A stretch of DNA of 64,000 nt from Hemicordylus capensis. Lineage: Eukaryota > Chordata > Lepidosauria > Squamata > Cordylidae. Positions 10,401 through 22,358 of this stretch are shown here, one piece after another. Each line of letters opens with the position of its first letter. The stretch's first letter is position 1. The stretch spans positions 2,940,501-3,004,500 of the forward strand of contig NC_069669.1 of NCBI RefSeq assembly GCF_027244095.1, read 5' to 3'. Below the pieces are notes generated by a model. It did not search any database. It saw only the letters and a list, made by a program, of their open reading frames with translations, and had not been told where the DNA came from. A program made the position numbers and the translations under genes.

Positions 10401-11801
10401 TTCCTGTCCTGATCAAAAGGTTGAATTGCTTTCTGCTTACCCAGCTAAGCATGCAACATGGCAGCAATCTCCGTAATGTAAAATAAAAAAAATATAATAC
10501 ATTTTAAAAGCACACACCATCTGTGGGGAGAGTGGTTTCAAAGAAGTTGGCGTGCGTGATATGTACCAAACTTCTTGAAGCTGTTGCCACTCCTGGCTTC
10601 ACCTCCACCACAGATGGTGTGTGGGTTTTTCAGATTTCTAATTCCTAGCTGCAGTACTTGCTACAAACTTGCTACAATTAACATAATGACTGTTTGCCAT
10701 CACCTGTGAATCCTTCCATATCCCTTCAGTTATCCTGGTGCTCTAGTGCATGCAAGGGGAACCTTTTTGCTTGAGAGCTGTTGTGGGAATTGGAGTGGGC
10801 TTTTGGATTGTTAAAAGTTTGCTTAACGTGCGTAATAGGCTTGTCGTGTACAGTGCCTCTGTTTGCCTTTCTGGAGCTGGATTTTTTTTCTGTCTGACTT
10901 GGCTTTCTTTTAAAGCAGCAGCTTTTCAGACTATTACAGGGAATGCTGTGGTTGGCTTACAGAGCCCTCGAACCACTTACCAGATCCACATCTTGCATCA
11001 GTTGGTGTTAGTTAACATTATTCAGCAGCCTCAACTGGAGTCAGTGGCTGTGAAACAGTCAAGGAGGCTCCTGGCTTCTCTGGGGGGAGGAGGAGCTCGG
11101 GAAGGCCTCGCAAAGATCCATAATGGTCAGCACACACTTCCCAACCTGCTGTAGATCTGCCCTGGTAACGTGCAGCCTCAGGAGAGTGTGACGGGTGTGA
11201 TCCAAAATTCCTGAGAGACATCAGCTAGGCCCAACAGGCCTGCCTCTTGCCCCCGGCCAACTGAGAGCATGTCCTGGGCCCAGCCCCCCAAATGCTTTGC
11301 GGCAAGTGTGGCAAGTGGAGAGCTGGTCTTGTGGTAGCAAGCATGACTTGTCCCCTTAGCTAAGAGGTTCTGCCCTGGTTGCATAGGAAAGGGAGACTAG
11401 AAGTGTGAGCATTGTAAGATATTCCCCTTAGGGGATGGAGCTGCTCTTAGAAGAGCAGATGGCTCCAAAGTTCCCTCCCTGGCAGCATCTCCAAGATAGG
11501 GCTGAGAGAGATTTCTGCCTGCAACCTTGGAGAAGCCGCTGCCAGTCTGTGTAGACAATACTGAGCTAGATGGACCAAGGGTCTGACTCAGCATATGGCA
11601 GCTTCCTAGGTTCCTAAGTGTGCAGGGAGGAGGTCCTTGATGGGAAGAAGTTTGAACACCACTTCTCCAACGAACAGCAGAAGGCAACATAGAATCTCCC
11701 CCGCCCCGCTAAAAAGTGCTTTTGTTTGCCTCCTCAGGTATCAATCCCTGAACTTGACTCACGTTCCTGAATACAGCGCACCCATTTATGAATTCCGGTG
11801 A
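4135..11801 (+). CDS. GID4: GID4, substrate receptor of the CTLH/GID E3 ubiquitin ligase (complete)
   Basis: GID4 recognises Pro/N-degrons and other N-terminal degrons and presents substrates to the CTLH E3 ligase. Coding exons are 4135-4356, 7533-7592, 7740-7847, 8053-8154, 9042-9172 and 11738-11801. All have AG/GT borders, phases fit, and the sum is 687 nt (228 residues plus stop). Residues 1-74 are Ala/Pro/Gly-rich and disordered, then comes the conserved beta-barrel: [40 protein letters not shown], and the end [14 protein letters not shown]. The residues matching human E237, S253, Y258 and Q282 of the degron pocket are present as E165, S181, Y186 and Q210. Human GID4 has 300 residues. The first usable ATG here matches an internal human Met, and no earlier in-frame start was found, so the lizard protein seems to lack the extra N-terminus. 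Confidence 0.96.
4505..4635. mobile_element. hAT-type palindromic MITE
   Basis: The two halves are inverted relatives (ACTCCAACTCCCATCAC on one side, GATGCTGGGAGTTGTAGT on the other), the layout of the family that shows 8-bp duplications at 45594-45729 and 58961-59096. It lies in GID4 intron 1. Confidence 0.55.
4822..4920 (-). mobile_element. CR1-type LINE 3' end, diverged
   Basis: It starts CATAAGAACGGCTCTGC and continues through CTGGATCAGACCAAAGGTCC, the inverted CR1 3' terminus. It is old and fades out near 4920. Confidence 0.45.
5591..6105 (-). mobile_element. CR1-type LINE 3' end (about 500 bp)
   Basis: This is the longest clean CR1 3' end in the window. On the minus strand it runs from the region following the reverse transcriptase ORF (ATAAAATCATGCATGGTGTG) to the terminal CTGATCCAGCAGGGCTG. 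It is 5' truncated and sits in GID4 intron 1. Confidence 0.65.
6120..6228 (+). mobile_element. CR1-type LINE 3' end, short relic
   Basis: The motifs GGAATGCTGGACCATAGATC and GGCCTGATCCAGCAGGCC identify the CR1 terminus. It lies against, and opposite in direction to, the longer copy that ends near 6105. Confidence 0.5.
8385..8700 (+). mobile_element. LINE ORF2 C-terminal relic
   Basis: One frame reads [15 protein letters not shown], then [15 protein letters not shown] and [16 protein letters not shown]. This resembles the conserved C-terminal part found after the reverse transcriptase of CR1/L2/Rex-type non-LTR elements (FSVAAPxLWNSLP...FKxxLKTxLF). It is a short relic in GID4 intron 4; the exact clade is not certain. 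Confidence 0.55.
9321..9519 (+). mobile_element. tRNA-headed SINE with CR1-like tail, near complete
   Basis: The head carries an A-box-like stretch (TTGGCACAGTGGCAGAGC) and a B-box (GGTTCAATCCC). The body has CAGCATCTCCAGGCAAGG and CCTGCAACCTTGGAGAG, and the tail has GGGCTAGATGGACCAAGG and GGCAGCTTCC. It lies in GID4 intron 5. Confidence 0.75.
9636..10112 (-). mobile_element. MIR-like CORE-SINE interrupted by a fold-back element
   Basis: At the left is the inverted MIR-like tail (TTTACATTTCTCTCCCGCTC). At the right is the inverted head (GAACTTGGGTCTCC, CCTAGTCCAACACTAACC). Between them lies the unrelated fold-back DNA at 9676-10047. The middle of the SINE seems lost. Confidence 0.5.
9676..10047. 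mobile_element. Fold-back DNA element with CCGGTTCGG hairpin
   Basis: The arms GGTGGGGGAGAGTGTGCACT and GTAAGTGCTCCCTCCCCCAC are inverted copies about 250 bp apart. A second, perfect hairpin follows, GGTTCGGAGGCCC and GGGCCTCCGAACC with a loop of a few bases. The right edge reads GTGCACATTCC. No open frame is seen, so it would be nonautonomous. Confidence 0.5.
11317..11616 (+). mobile_element. 5S-rRNA-headed composite SINE with CR1-like tail
   Basis: The head (GAGCTGGTCTTGTGGTAGC, then CCCTTAGCTAAG, CCCTGGTTGCATAGG and GGGAGACTA) aligns with the 5S rRNA internal promoter (GAAGCTAAGCAGGGTC, CCTGGTTAGTACTTGGATGG, GAGACC). A tRNA-like middle, the shared body and the tail GGCAGCTTCCTAGGTTCC follow. 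It is in GID4 intron 5. Confidence 0.75.
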
Positions 11802-14800
11802 CAGCGGCACCAAGAGTGGCATCAAGAGACGGGCAGTGGGGCCAGGGAGACGGCATGCTCTGTTAAGACAACTGCTGTGTCCCTGTCGGAAGAGGAGACT
11901 CCAGGCTCTCCTCCTGCCGGGCCACCGGACTGGCGTGAGAATGTGAATGTGAACCCGCAGGCAGGGGCTGCCGGAGCCCGATCCTTTCCCAAGCAGTGTG
12001 GAAAACTTTAATCTGGTCTTAAAGCTACCATTCGATGCACTTTCCCCTCTTTCACAGCCAGTCTCTTTATCACGGAGAGTCCTCCCCTGCCCCTTCTAGC
12101 GGAAGAAATTGCAATTCCGAGCTGGATTTCCCTCAAGTCGAGGCAAGCATAAGCTGCCAGCTGCTTAGGTTTGTTCACCTTGCACTCTAGTTATGGGTTG
12201 TATTAACAGCCGTCCTCCCGACGCGTCACGTCCACAGGAGGCTGGGTCATACCTAAGCATGGCTTGAGGTTCTGCGCGCAGCAGCGAGGAAGCCGTTGGC
12301 TGAAGGTGGTGGAAGGCCGAGCACATCGTCTGTCCCTGTTGGCTAGTGGGGCTGGATCTCTCAGGAATGTGAGCCAATCACAGAGGCGTGAGCGTTGACG
12401 GAAGGGGAATAGCTTAACAGTCCATAGTGGTGGGAAATGCAGTTCTGCTTATGCAAAATTTGAGATCTTAGTAGCTTAAAGGAGAAACTTTAAATACAAC
12501 GTTAATTACTGGGGTTTTTTTTTAATGGGAGAGAACTATTTTTATGGCTTGGTTTTCCCCACCACTTCCCTGAGGATCCTGCAGGAATGGTTCTTCATTG
12601 CAGTTTGCCATTTTCCATGATTACAGCCAGGTTTGGTGGCAATGGTGCAATGTCTCTGTGTAACCACCGAGCGACATGGACACCCCCACGCATCCTGGTG
12701 CATTCGCGGTGGTGTGAAAACTGAGCTGCTGGCACCTCTATCACCTCTTCATGCGACATGAAGCACTTGGTGTTTGCAAGTTTTATCAGACATAAAGGCA
12801 ATCTTCCATGTTTAAAAAAAACAAAACCCTGCTTTCCTAGGACATCCAAACATTCAGTAATGTAAGGCTTGTGTGCCAAATTTTGTGTGAGGTTTGTGTG
12901 TATCGTAGTCATCAAGTTGCTATCCTCTTGAACGTGACACTCCTGTGGGGAGGGCTTTTCAGAGCGTGGCACCCCCTTGCTTTGGCAGGCCATAAACGTT
13001 GCACAACTTGTGATCCAAGGATCCTGTGAATCCCACCCTCTGCTGCTGTAAACGTCGAACCTCTTGCAGATGCTTCTGTCTACCTAGCCATAGGTACCGG
13101 GAAGTTGTTACAAGGTTAGCTTGTAACAGATCTGGCAAGGGTATTTGTCACGGAAGAGCACCCAAGGGTCAGTCAGCCTGTATCATGGCACACAGCAGTC
13201 TGGACTGAAGGCAAGTTTCTCCCCTCCCTGCATCCAGGGCTGTGGCTGCTGCAATTCACAGGGAGACACCCCACCCCACCCCCAGCACAGATTGTGGTAT
13301 GAGTGTAGAAATTGGCTTGCATCTGATTGAAAGTGGCCATGCCTGATTAAATTCCAGAGAGGAGCCTTAAGACTCCAAGGAGCAGGGGCTGTTTCCAGTG
13401 TCCCGAGCACCTCCTTCCTCTTCCCCATAAGCAAAGCCAGGATAAACGCAAAGCAAGACTTCTCAGTTAGTCTGCTTTGTACAGCTTGCAGAATTTTAAC
13501 TTATTTTAGTGTGAAATGCACACTGCCCGGTCCTATATCCTCCAAAAGAAGGCAAGACTGTGTCCCTGATTGGGGTGGGGTGGGGTAGGTGGTGGGGAAG
13601 CAAAGCCCTTCACGAATTGGTGTTGAATGATGATGATTTTCTTAATTCAGGCTTGTGTTTGCTCTCTTTCTAACACTGTACTGTATATCGCGCTGGCTGA
13701 CTTGCTAATTTTTAAGCCTTAACAGGAGTGTGTGGATCTCGGCTGGCATGTGTAATATTTCAGGTCAAGCATTTGCTTTAACCGCACAGGACACCCTTTG
13801 GACACTAACCTCACAAGATGGCTTGGATATGCAGGCGAAGGTGGCCAGCATCTCTCCCTGCTGGCAGCCTGAAGAAGTTGCCTGCTGTGGTAGGAAGTGA
13901 ATTGCTGCAGCAGCAATGGAACACAGCAAACAGACAGCAGCTGGCATTGATCCCTGTTCCAAACAAATCTGGATGGAGCTAGCTTTGTAACACTTGACTC
14001 CGTCACAGGGCTTTCCCCCCCTGGAATAATCCCAGAGAGGAGAACTGACTTGACAGCTTCTGGAGCTGTTTTGAGAAGCAAGCTTTGTCTGACATCCAGA
14101 TTGGGGAGAGAATGGAAGGCACAGCTAGGTTTGTGGTGGTCCTGCTTGCTTGCTTCCTTGATGTTGGCCCGCAAGAAGGTTGTTGATGCACAGTGATGGA
14201 GGTTGTCAATACAGTGACCTTGGGACAAATATATCCCAGGTTTTTTTCCTGAGTAAATGGAGGTTCGTTCTAACCCTTCTACTCTCATATCTTACTTATG
14301 AGCAAGTGAATATTGCACTGGGGGAGAGAATTCAAGTTTTTGCTTGATTTAGCTTAAAGGGATACATCCTGTCAGAGGCTGCTCTTTTCCTAGTGTAGCA
14401 GCTGCTGAGTAGAAGCGCTTATTGCAGAAGAAAGCAAATTATTCTCCAAGGATGGATTTGGTTGTCTGAACGGCCTTGTTTGTGGACACCAAAGTAAGAT
14501 GAGAGGAAGCGCAAGCAAGTTGTGCTTCCACTTAATGCTCCTCAAACATAACCGACAAGAAGGCACTTGAGCACATTGCCCTGTAAGTTCCTAGGTCTTC
14601 TGAAGTCTGAACCAGACTGCAGGCAATTCTGTGCAAGATCTCAGTGGGCGCTCGCTCCTAAAAAGTAAAGCAGCTGAAAAGGAGCAGACTTAACTTTTTA
14701 AAAAATGGTTTGCTTTACAGGACAGCTTTTATTTTTATCTTGACTTTGGTTCTCTGCTTTCCCTATCCCCTAAAACTGCCATTCTAAAAGGAGAGAGCAT

Positions 14801-15690
14801 GCAGTCTGGTTGGCATTGTGCTTGTGGAGAAGATTGTCTAATGGGACTTGTTACAGGCAGAGTTGCTTATGAGGTGGGCGTTTGGGAGTCTTCTTGAAAA
14901 GGTTTTATAAAGCTAACTTGTAAATCAGAGTATTAAAGAGTATTTATAGATGAAATGCAGAAAGGGACTGAGTTTTCCAGAGTTATCAGTGTCCAAATTA
15001 AAAATAACATGTATTTAAGGAGGACGTGTGTGCTCTTCTTCTTTCATTTCCCCTGTGCCCCAAAGCGGGTCATCAAAATGGTTCTTCACTGACCAGTATA
15101 ACAACTTATAGGCAAGGTTGTGCTTAAAAACAAAAAATCCATGTTGCACCAAAAAGCTGGAATCTACTTGCAAATTTTGTATGATTTAGCTTTTGTTTGA
15201 TCGCATAGGCAATGTAGAACACTAAAGCCTTCATCCTGTGATGACTGAAAACGCTGTCTGGTAGCACTCCGTTCTCTCCCTGTCTCTTCATAGGCAGGCC
15301 TATTGCTTGATACCTCCTCCCTGGTGACTCACAGCACAATGTGGAAATTGCTTCCATTGAGAAAAGCATGACTTGTTGAACACAGCTCAAAAGTATAGAC
15401 TATGGCATCTGATCTGTGACTGCTTCACCCCTCCAAACCTAATCTTGATGATGTTGCCACCCGTGTGAACTTGCATATGGTAATCAGTCCTAAGATGCTG
15501 GCTGTGATCTGTTTCCTTCCTAGAAAGCCATCTTTCATTGCTATGTCTGTCTCATGAGATTGCAGAAACCGTAAGTGGTAGCCAACTGTGGTGAGCAACA
15601 TTGGTAGCACCACCAGCTATGTGGGTTCTACATGCACAAACTAGCACAAGGCAACCCAAAATACTTTCATGACTCTTACAAAATAAATCT
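11802..15690 (+). other. GID4: Probable long GID4 3' untranslated region
   Basis: About 4 kb directly after the GID4 stop contains none of the SINE, CR1 or hAT copies that crowd the rest of the window and has no convincing ORF. That fits a long 3'UTR under some constraint. The best polyadenylation signal I see is AATAAA at 15682-15687. The end point is a guess without transcript data. Confidence 0.35.
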
Positions 15691-16251
15691 CGAGGACTGG
15701 ATTGCGTTCTAGGAAGTTCAGTAGCAGCTCTTGCCATCTGCTCTCATTTGATAGTGGCCACATGTCACGTGGGCCCTTTTTATCTGGCAAATTCTTGCTT
15801 GGAAGCTCTTCCTAGAAGCCTGTAGTAGAAACAAGATCTGTTCCAGCAACTGCCTGCACCAAAAAGGGGCTAGCTGCTTATCATTCTCCTTATGCAGCCC
15901 AGATTTGGGGCTGGCTCCAAACGATAGGCATAAATCCACAATAATGGATGCACAAGCAAACAGTTTGAAAGACTTTAAGCTGGCCTTGCTGCATTTCCTG
16001 CAGCAGTCAAAAGCAAAATGCAATATACGGTCTAGACTTGCCTAGCAGATTAAGGGGTTGTAATGACTGAGACCCTTTGTGCCTTAAATCCAGTTCCACA
16101 TTTAATAATTAAAATACCAGAAGGAAGGTTATCCACTATCAGATATTTACCTACCTGTTTTGCATTAGATTTAGTAACAGAACAGGCATTTGAGTGGATA
16201 AACTGGGTGGCGTTTTGATCTTTATTACTATTGTTCCTCAAGCCTTGGTTT

Positions 16252-16318
16252 AGACAGTGCTGAGAAAGATGGACCAATAGTCTGACTCCGTAGAAGGCAT
16301 TTTTCCTGTGTTCAAAGA
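16252..16318 (+). mobile_element. SINE tail with CR1-like end
   Basis: Only the 3' part remains: AGACAGTGCTGAGAAAGATG, then GACCAATAGTCTGACTCC. The head is missing. It lies between GID4 and DRG2. Confidence 0.5.
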
Positions 16319-16599
16319 AAGAGGCAGGCTTGTGGCAGCCCGGCAGCGTAGTCCTCGAGCGTTGAGGCCGGAATAACGTCTCCAGCACAAGCTTAAAGGC
16401 ATCGGCATCAATCTCCAGGCAGCTTTTGAAAGCAGTCCTGGAGAGGTTAAGGGCGTGATAGTTTGGGAGGGGAAAACGGCAGGGCTGACCAGTAAGAAAG
16501 CTGGGATAGGGGGAAGGGGTTACAGCGGCAGTGCAGGCCAGCCCCACATTGCAGACAAGGCGCGCTCCCTGCCCAGTCCTTGGCCTGCAGAAACATTGG

Positions 16600-16831
16600 C
16601 GCGCTCTTATTATTGTAACACAGATGATGAAATTTGCACTGGAAGCCCCACTAAACACCTGCCTTCTCCCGCCCAGTGGAGGCGCGGAACGAAAAGAGCC
16701 AGCTGAGGCTCCGGCCAGGGACAGATCAAGGGGACGGACTACTTCCGGGAGGCCACGCCTTCTACTTCCGGGGCAGCCCAGCCAGCCGCCCAGCGTTTTC
16801 TTCTCTTCTTGGCCCGATCTGGCGTGCCACG
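16600..16831 (+). promoter_or_regulatory. DRG2: DRG2 proximal promoter and 5'UTR
   Basis: Two ETS-type sites (ACTTCCGG at 16741 and 16763) stand about 70-90 bp upstream of the DRG2 start codon in moderately GC-rich DNA. Paired ETS sites and no TATA box are common at housekeeping promoters. The start site itself is not determined. Confidence 0.5.
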
Positions 16832-19800
16832 ATGGGGATCCTGGAGAAGATCGCGGAAATCGAGAAGGAGATCGCCCGGACCCAGAAGAACAAAGGTCAG
16901 GGCTAGTGGGCTGGGTACCGTTTAGGTAACGGCCTGCCAGGTAGAAGTTCAGCGGGTGAAGTTCCTCCTGGTGCGATTCAGGAGGCTTCACCTGCTGGAT
17001 TGATGCCTGCCTGGCAGGAATAACGTGGGCAAGTTTGGAGCAGAGTTATGGGAGGTTTAGGGAACTATGGCCCCCATCATCCTCAACCACAAATCTTTCT
17101 CTGGCAGCTGTGCCACAAGCAGGAATCCAGAAGGCGATGCTTTCCCCAGCCTGGAGGTGCAAAGGCAAAATCGGATGGATGTTTAGATTGGGCCTGAGAT
17201 GAGATCTGAGTCTGGTTCTGCCTCTGAGGAGGGGGCGGGGTACAATGAGTGGGCTTTGCTGCCTTGTCTGCTGCGGATTGGGCCCTCCTACTCAAGCGTG
17301 TGCGCTTTCCCTTTATGTTCTAGCTACTGAGTACCACCTTGGCCTGCTGAAGGCAAAACTTGCAAAGTACAGAGCTCAGCTGCTCGAGCCTTCCAAGTCG
17401 GCCGCGGCGAAAGGCGAAGGGTTTGATGTGATGAAATCTGGAGATGCCCGGGTAGCTCTGATTGGTTTCCCCTCAGTGGGTAAGGTCAGTGGCAACTGGA
17501 GAATTACTATCCCTATGTCTACGTGTTTGTCTGTCTGTCTGGGCATCTTTTTATGGAAGAGAGGGCTGTCAATAGTTCTTAGTCATGATAGCAAGGTAGA
17601 GACTGCCTGTTCGGTGGGATGTCCAAGTGCATCTCTGAATACCAGTGGCTGGGAGGCAGTAGCAGGGGAGGGCTGTTGATTGGCCAGTGTGGGGGAAGGG
17701 ATGTGGACTAAATGGGCTCTGGTCTGATCCAGCAGGGCCTTTCTGATCTTTTTAGCCTTGATAGGGTCGAACCTTCATGTACAGGGGCAGTATACCTCTA
17801 AGCACAAGATGCTGGGGGAGGGCTCTTGGCTTTGTGGACTTCCTGAAGCCATCTGGTTGGCTACTGTGGGAAGGAGAATGCTAGACTACATTAGTCTGAG
17901 GCTAATTAAGAGACTAGTTTTTGACCAGTGTTTTATCATGGAGCCGGAAGGAGTCAGACACATGCCAGAAAGGAAAGAATTCCAGCTATATTCCCATGTA
18001 GGGTTTATAGAGGGCTAGGTTACTGTAAGAAAGCTTGTCTTCCCTGCAGCATAAGCATATTACACACAATTCCTCTATCAGTAAACCAGAAATAATTGGA
18101 ATTGCAACCCACAGTTATTCATAGAAAGTTCCCAGACTTTAATCAGCTCACTTAGCGCAGATTTGTCCATTCCCCTCTCTTTTGTGATATAAGCTGTACT
18201 GCTGCTAACACGGTTGTTTTCCCTTCCAGTCCACATTTCTTAGTTTAATGACTTCCACAGCCAGTGAGGCTGCTTCCTATGAATTCACCACGTTGACATG
18301 TATTCCCGGAGTCATAGAGGTACGTGTGATTCCATCAAGTTGTCCTTTTAACCTAGAATGAACGATGCCTGTGGAAGGTTCAGGGCCTGCCTGTGTTCTA
18401 ATAACTTCTGAAAGGGAATCAAACTGAAGTCCAAAACTGGTTCATACCCAAACACAAAGGGTGATAACCAATTTGAAATAAAATAAGGGGTTCACAACCT
18501 TGGTTCCCTGGATGTGGTTGGACTAAAATGCCTATCACTCCCAGCCAAACAATACTGTGGCTGGGGATGATGGGAGTTGTAGTCCATCATCATCTGATGG
18601 ACCAAAGGTGGGGAACCCCAAAATAAGTATTCCAGTCTCTCAACTGTGTGAATGATGTTTTCTTTCTTTCTTTCTTTCTTTCAGTACAAAGGAGCCAACA
18701 TCCAGCTTCTAGATCTGCCTGGGATAATTGAAGGCGCTGCTCAAGGTTGGCTTCTCATTTTACCTTTAACTTGGGAACATAGGAAGTTGCCATATACTGA
18801 GTCAGACCCTTGGTCCATCCAGCTCAGTATTGTCTTCACAGACTGGCAGCGGCTTCTCCAAGGTTGCAGGCAGGAGTCTCTCTCAGCCCTATCTTGGAGA
18901 TGCTGCCAGGGAGGGAACTTGGAACCTTCTGCTCTTCCCAGAGCGGGCCCCATCCCCCAAGGGGAATCTCTTACAGTGCTCACACATCAAGTCTCCCTTT
19001 CATATGCAACCAGGGCAGACCCTGCTTAGCTAAGGGGACAAGTCCTGCTTGCTACCAGAAGACCAACTCTCCTCGGGTTGTGTTGACATTCTGGGGCCTC
19101 TTCTCAGGCCATGTTGACAATCTGTGTGGTATTTTAAAATGCAGTAAATGTTTCCTTCTGTGGATCAGGCTAGCCTGGATCTCGCTTGATTCCACAGGCT
19201 CACCCTTGTCCCTCCTGCCCCACGGTTGCTTCAACCTTCCCTTATAATATGTGGATATCTCCTGTATATAGGCAGATAACTTCTCGGGGCTGGCTCCTGA
19301 AACCAAGAGAAACCCTGGCAAACTGCCTTTGTGGGCCACAAGAGAGAGTTGCTGCCCCACAGGGCTAAGGGGACAGTGGGCCCTTCCAAGCGCCTTGGGC
19401 CTTCAGCATCTGTCCAGCTGTGCCAACCCCTGATGCCAGCTCTCATTCTGAAAGGGTGTGTGTGTGTGTAAGTGTGTGCACAGCTGCAATTATGGCGCAG
19501 AATGGTGTGTGTGTGAAATCTGATTTCTACTTCTCATGGTCAGTGTTGGGGGAGTATCCGCTTATTAAATGGAAGCTTCCGGAAAGGCTTTGATCTTCTT
19601 TGGTCAATATCCCAATCACCTGTAAACAAGGATTGGCTAATTGCTGTCAAGTTTTGTTGAGTCCTGATCTTGAGTTATTGTATTTAAGAGCACATTTCAG
19701 CTACTACTGTATAGCACTGAAGCTGATGTGTCACATTGAAACATTTGCTATCTTTGAACATCTTTGTTTTTATCTTTATGTATTAAGAGGCCTTAGAAAA

Positions 19801-22297
19801 AGAAGATGGTTAATTTGGAAGATTTGTTTATGTTGTTGTTAAATTTGTATACTGCCTTTCATTAAAACAACCCCAAGGTTGTCATACAGAGAAATTAAAA
19901 CAAGACTATAGAAATTACACAATTAAAATATTAAGCTAGAATATAAAAACATAGATCTGACTAAAAAGATTTTAAATACAAGATACAGATACAAGATACA
20001 GATACAAGATGTGTATCTCATTGCCGTTATACCGTCTTATTCAAGAAATTGTTGTTTGCAGCTTTTGAAAAGCTATTCTGGCTCCCAGCACGTTTACTGT
20101 TGCTGCAGCTAACCACGTTTCTCCTTTCCTCCACAGGGAAAGGGCGAGGGCGTCAAGTCATTGCTGTGGCCCGGACCTCTGATGTGGTCATTATGATGTT
20201 GGATGCCACAAAGGGCGAAGTGCAGAGGTTGGCGTCTGGGGACAGGGGCACGGGCTGCTTGTGAGCAACTGAGAAAAGATTAGTCCAACATCTCCTGGGG
20301 AGGAGAACTGGTCTTGCAGTAGGGAGCCTGAACTGTCCCCTTTGCTAAGCAGGGTCTGCCTGGGTTTGCAGTTCGATGGGTGGCTATGTATGAGCACCAT
20401 AAGATATTAGGGAATGTGTGAAGTGTTTTGAGGTTGAATCAATTTGACTTGAATCTAGTCGATTCAAGTGATTCGACCTCAGGACATCTGCCCAGTCACC
20501 ACTGGCCAAATTCAAGCTCAAATCAAATCTCCCCAGAATCAAATCGATTCGAGTTTTAAGTTTCCCTTATTCATTCCCTCTGATTCCCAGCTTTCATTAA
20601 AAACAACAACCTAAGCTCTAGCCCTTGTAGAAATAGAGTTATGGAGCAAAATGACTATTTTTGAAATGTTTAGACTCTTTGGTGTGTAATGACTTTTCCT
20701 CATAATGAATCCCTATGAGGATTCATTACACACCAAAGAGTCTAAACACTTCAAAATAATAACTGCACATTTTGCTCTGTAACACTATTTCTACAAGGGC
20801 TAGAGCTTAGCTTGCTTTTTTTTTTAATGAAAGCTGGGGATCCAGGTTAGGGTTGCTTCGAATCCCACTTACTCCCTATGGTGGAAATATACGAAATCAC
20901 TAAAAACTAAATAATTTGTAAAAAATCAACCGAATGCCCCACCGCCTTGAAATTTGGGTAGTAGGTGGCATCCATTGGGCCCTACCCACCACCCCACATT
21001 GTTGCCCCCTGGACTTTTAAAAGTGGGTTGAATTTATTCAAATCTAATCCAACTTAAATCGAATCTGATCAGATTTGAGTTTGCAGATTAGAGTTCATAT
21101 TGAATCTGGCTGATTTCAATTTGACCTCAAATCGAATTGCAAAAATTGATTCATGTACATCTCTTTAAGATTTCCCCCTGAGGGGATGGGGCTGTAGCTT
21201 AATGGTAGAGCATGTGCTTGTATGTAGAAGGTCCCAGGTTCACTCCCTGGTGTCTCCAATTAGGACTAGAGGGATTCCTGCCTGAAACCTTGGAAAACCA
21301 CTACCACTCAATGTAGACAATATTGAGCCAGATGGACCAAGATCTGACTCTGTACAAGGCAGCTTCAAATATTCATCAGGAATATCTGTCACTCAGTTGT
21401 GGAGCATCTGCATGCAGAAGGTCTCGGGTTCAGTCCCTGGCAGCACCTCCGGGTAGGGTTCAGACAGACTCCTGCCTTGGACAGCTGCTGCCAGTCAGTA
21501 CTGAGCATTAGAACCCAAGAGTTTAAGGCAGCTTCCTATGTTCCTATTTATTTACCACTTTGTGTGAATTTTCCTGTTAGTCTTTTTTCTCTCCCTTCCT
21601 TCAACAAATGCAGCACAAAAGAACCACACTAAATGAGGGAGGGAGTAGAGAAGATTGCTTGCAGTGCAAGAAGGGTTGACATTGGATGCAATTCTGTTTG
21701 GCTGTGTTCGGGGAATACACCCAAATATGGAACCCCTGTTTCTCCTGTGTCCTTGCAGGGCTCTCTTAGAAAAGGAACTGGAATCAGTTGGCATCCGGCT
21801 GAACAAAAATAAACCCAACATCTACTTCAAGGTGAGATATCGCTGCCCTAAGATATGGGAGGAGAGTTTAATTGTTCCTTCTGCTAAGCAGGGCCCACCC
21901 TGGTTTGCATTTGAATGGGAGACATGTGTGAGCACTGTAAGATATTCCCCTGAGGGGAGGGGGCTGCTCTGGGAACCACCCTGCCTGCCTGCTTGCATGC
22001 GGAAGGTTCCAAGTTCCCTCCCTGGCATCTTCAAGATAAAGCTGAGATTCTTGGAGAAGCTGCTGCCAGTCTGGGTAAACAATACTGAGCTAGACGGAGC
22101 AATGGTCTGACTCAGTATATGGCAGCTTCCTATGTTCCTGTCATTCAGTGGCCACAGCCTGTGAGTAATATGTTAGGACTGAGTCAGTTCAACATATCAG
22201 GGAAGCTATTTTTCTTTACTGATGGCTTGGCATCTGCATTGCCAGATGAATAAAAATACTGTTTAATGAAAAGACAAGTTGTTCTTATTGCACACCT

Positions 22298-22358
<61 letters not shown>

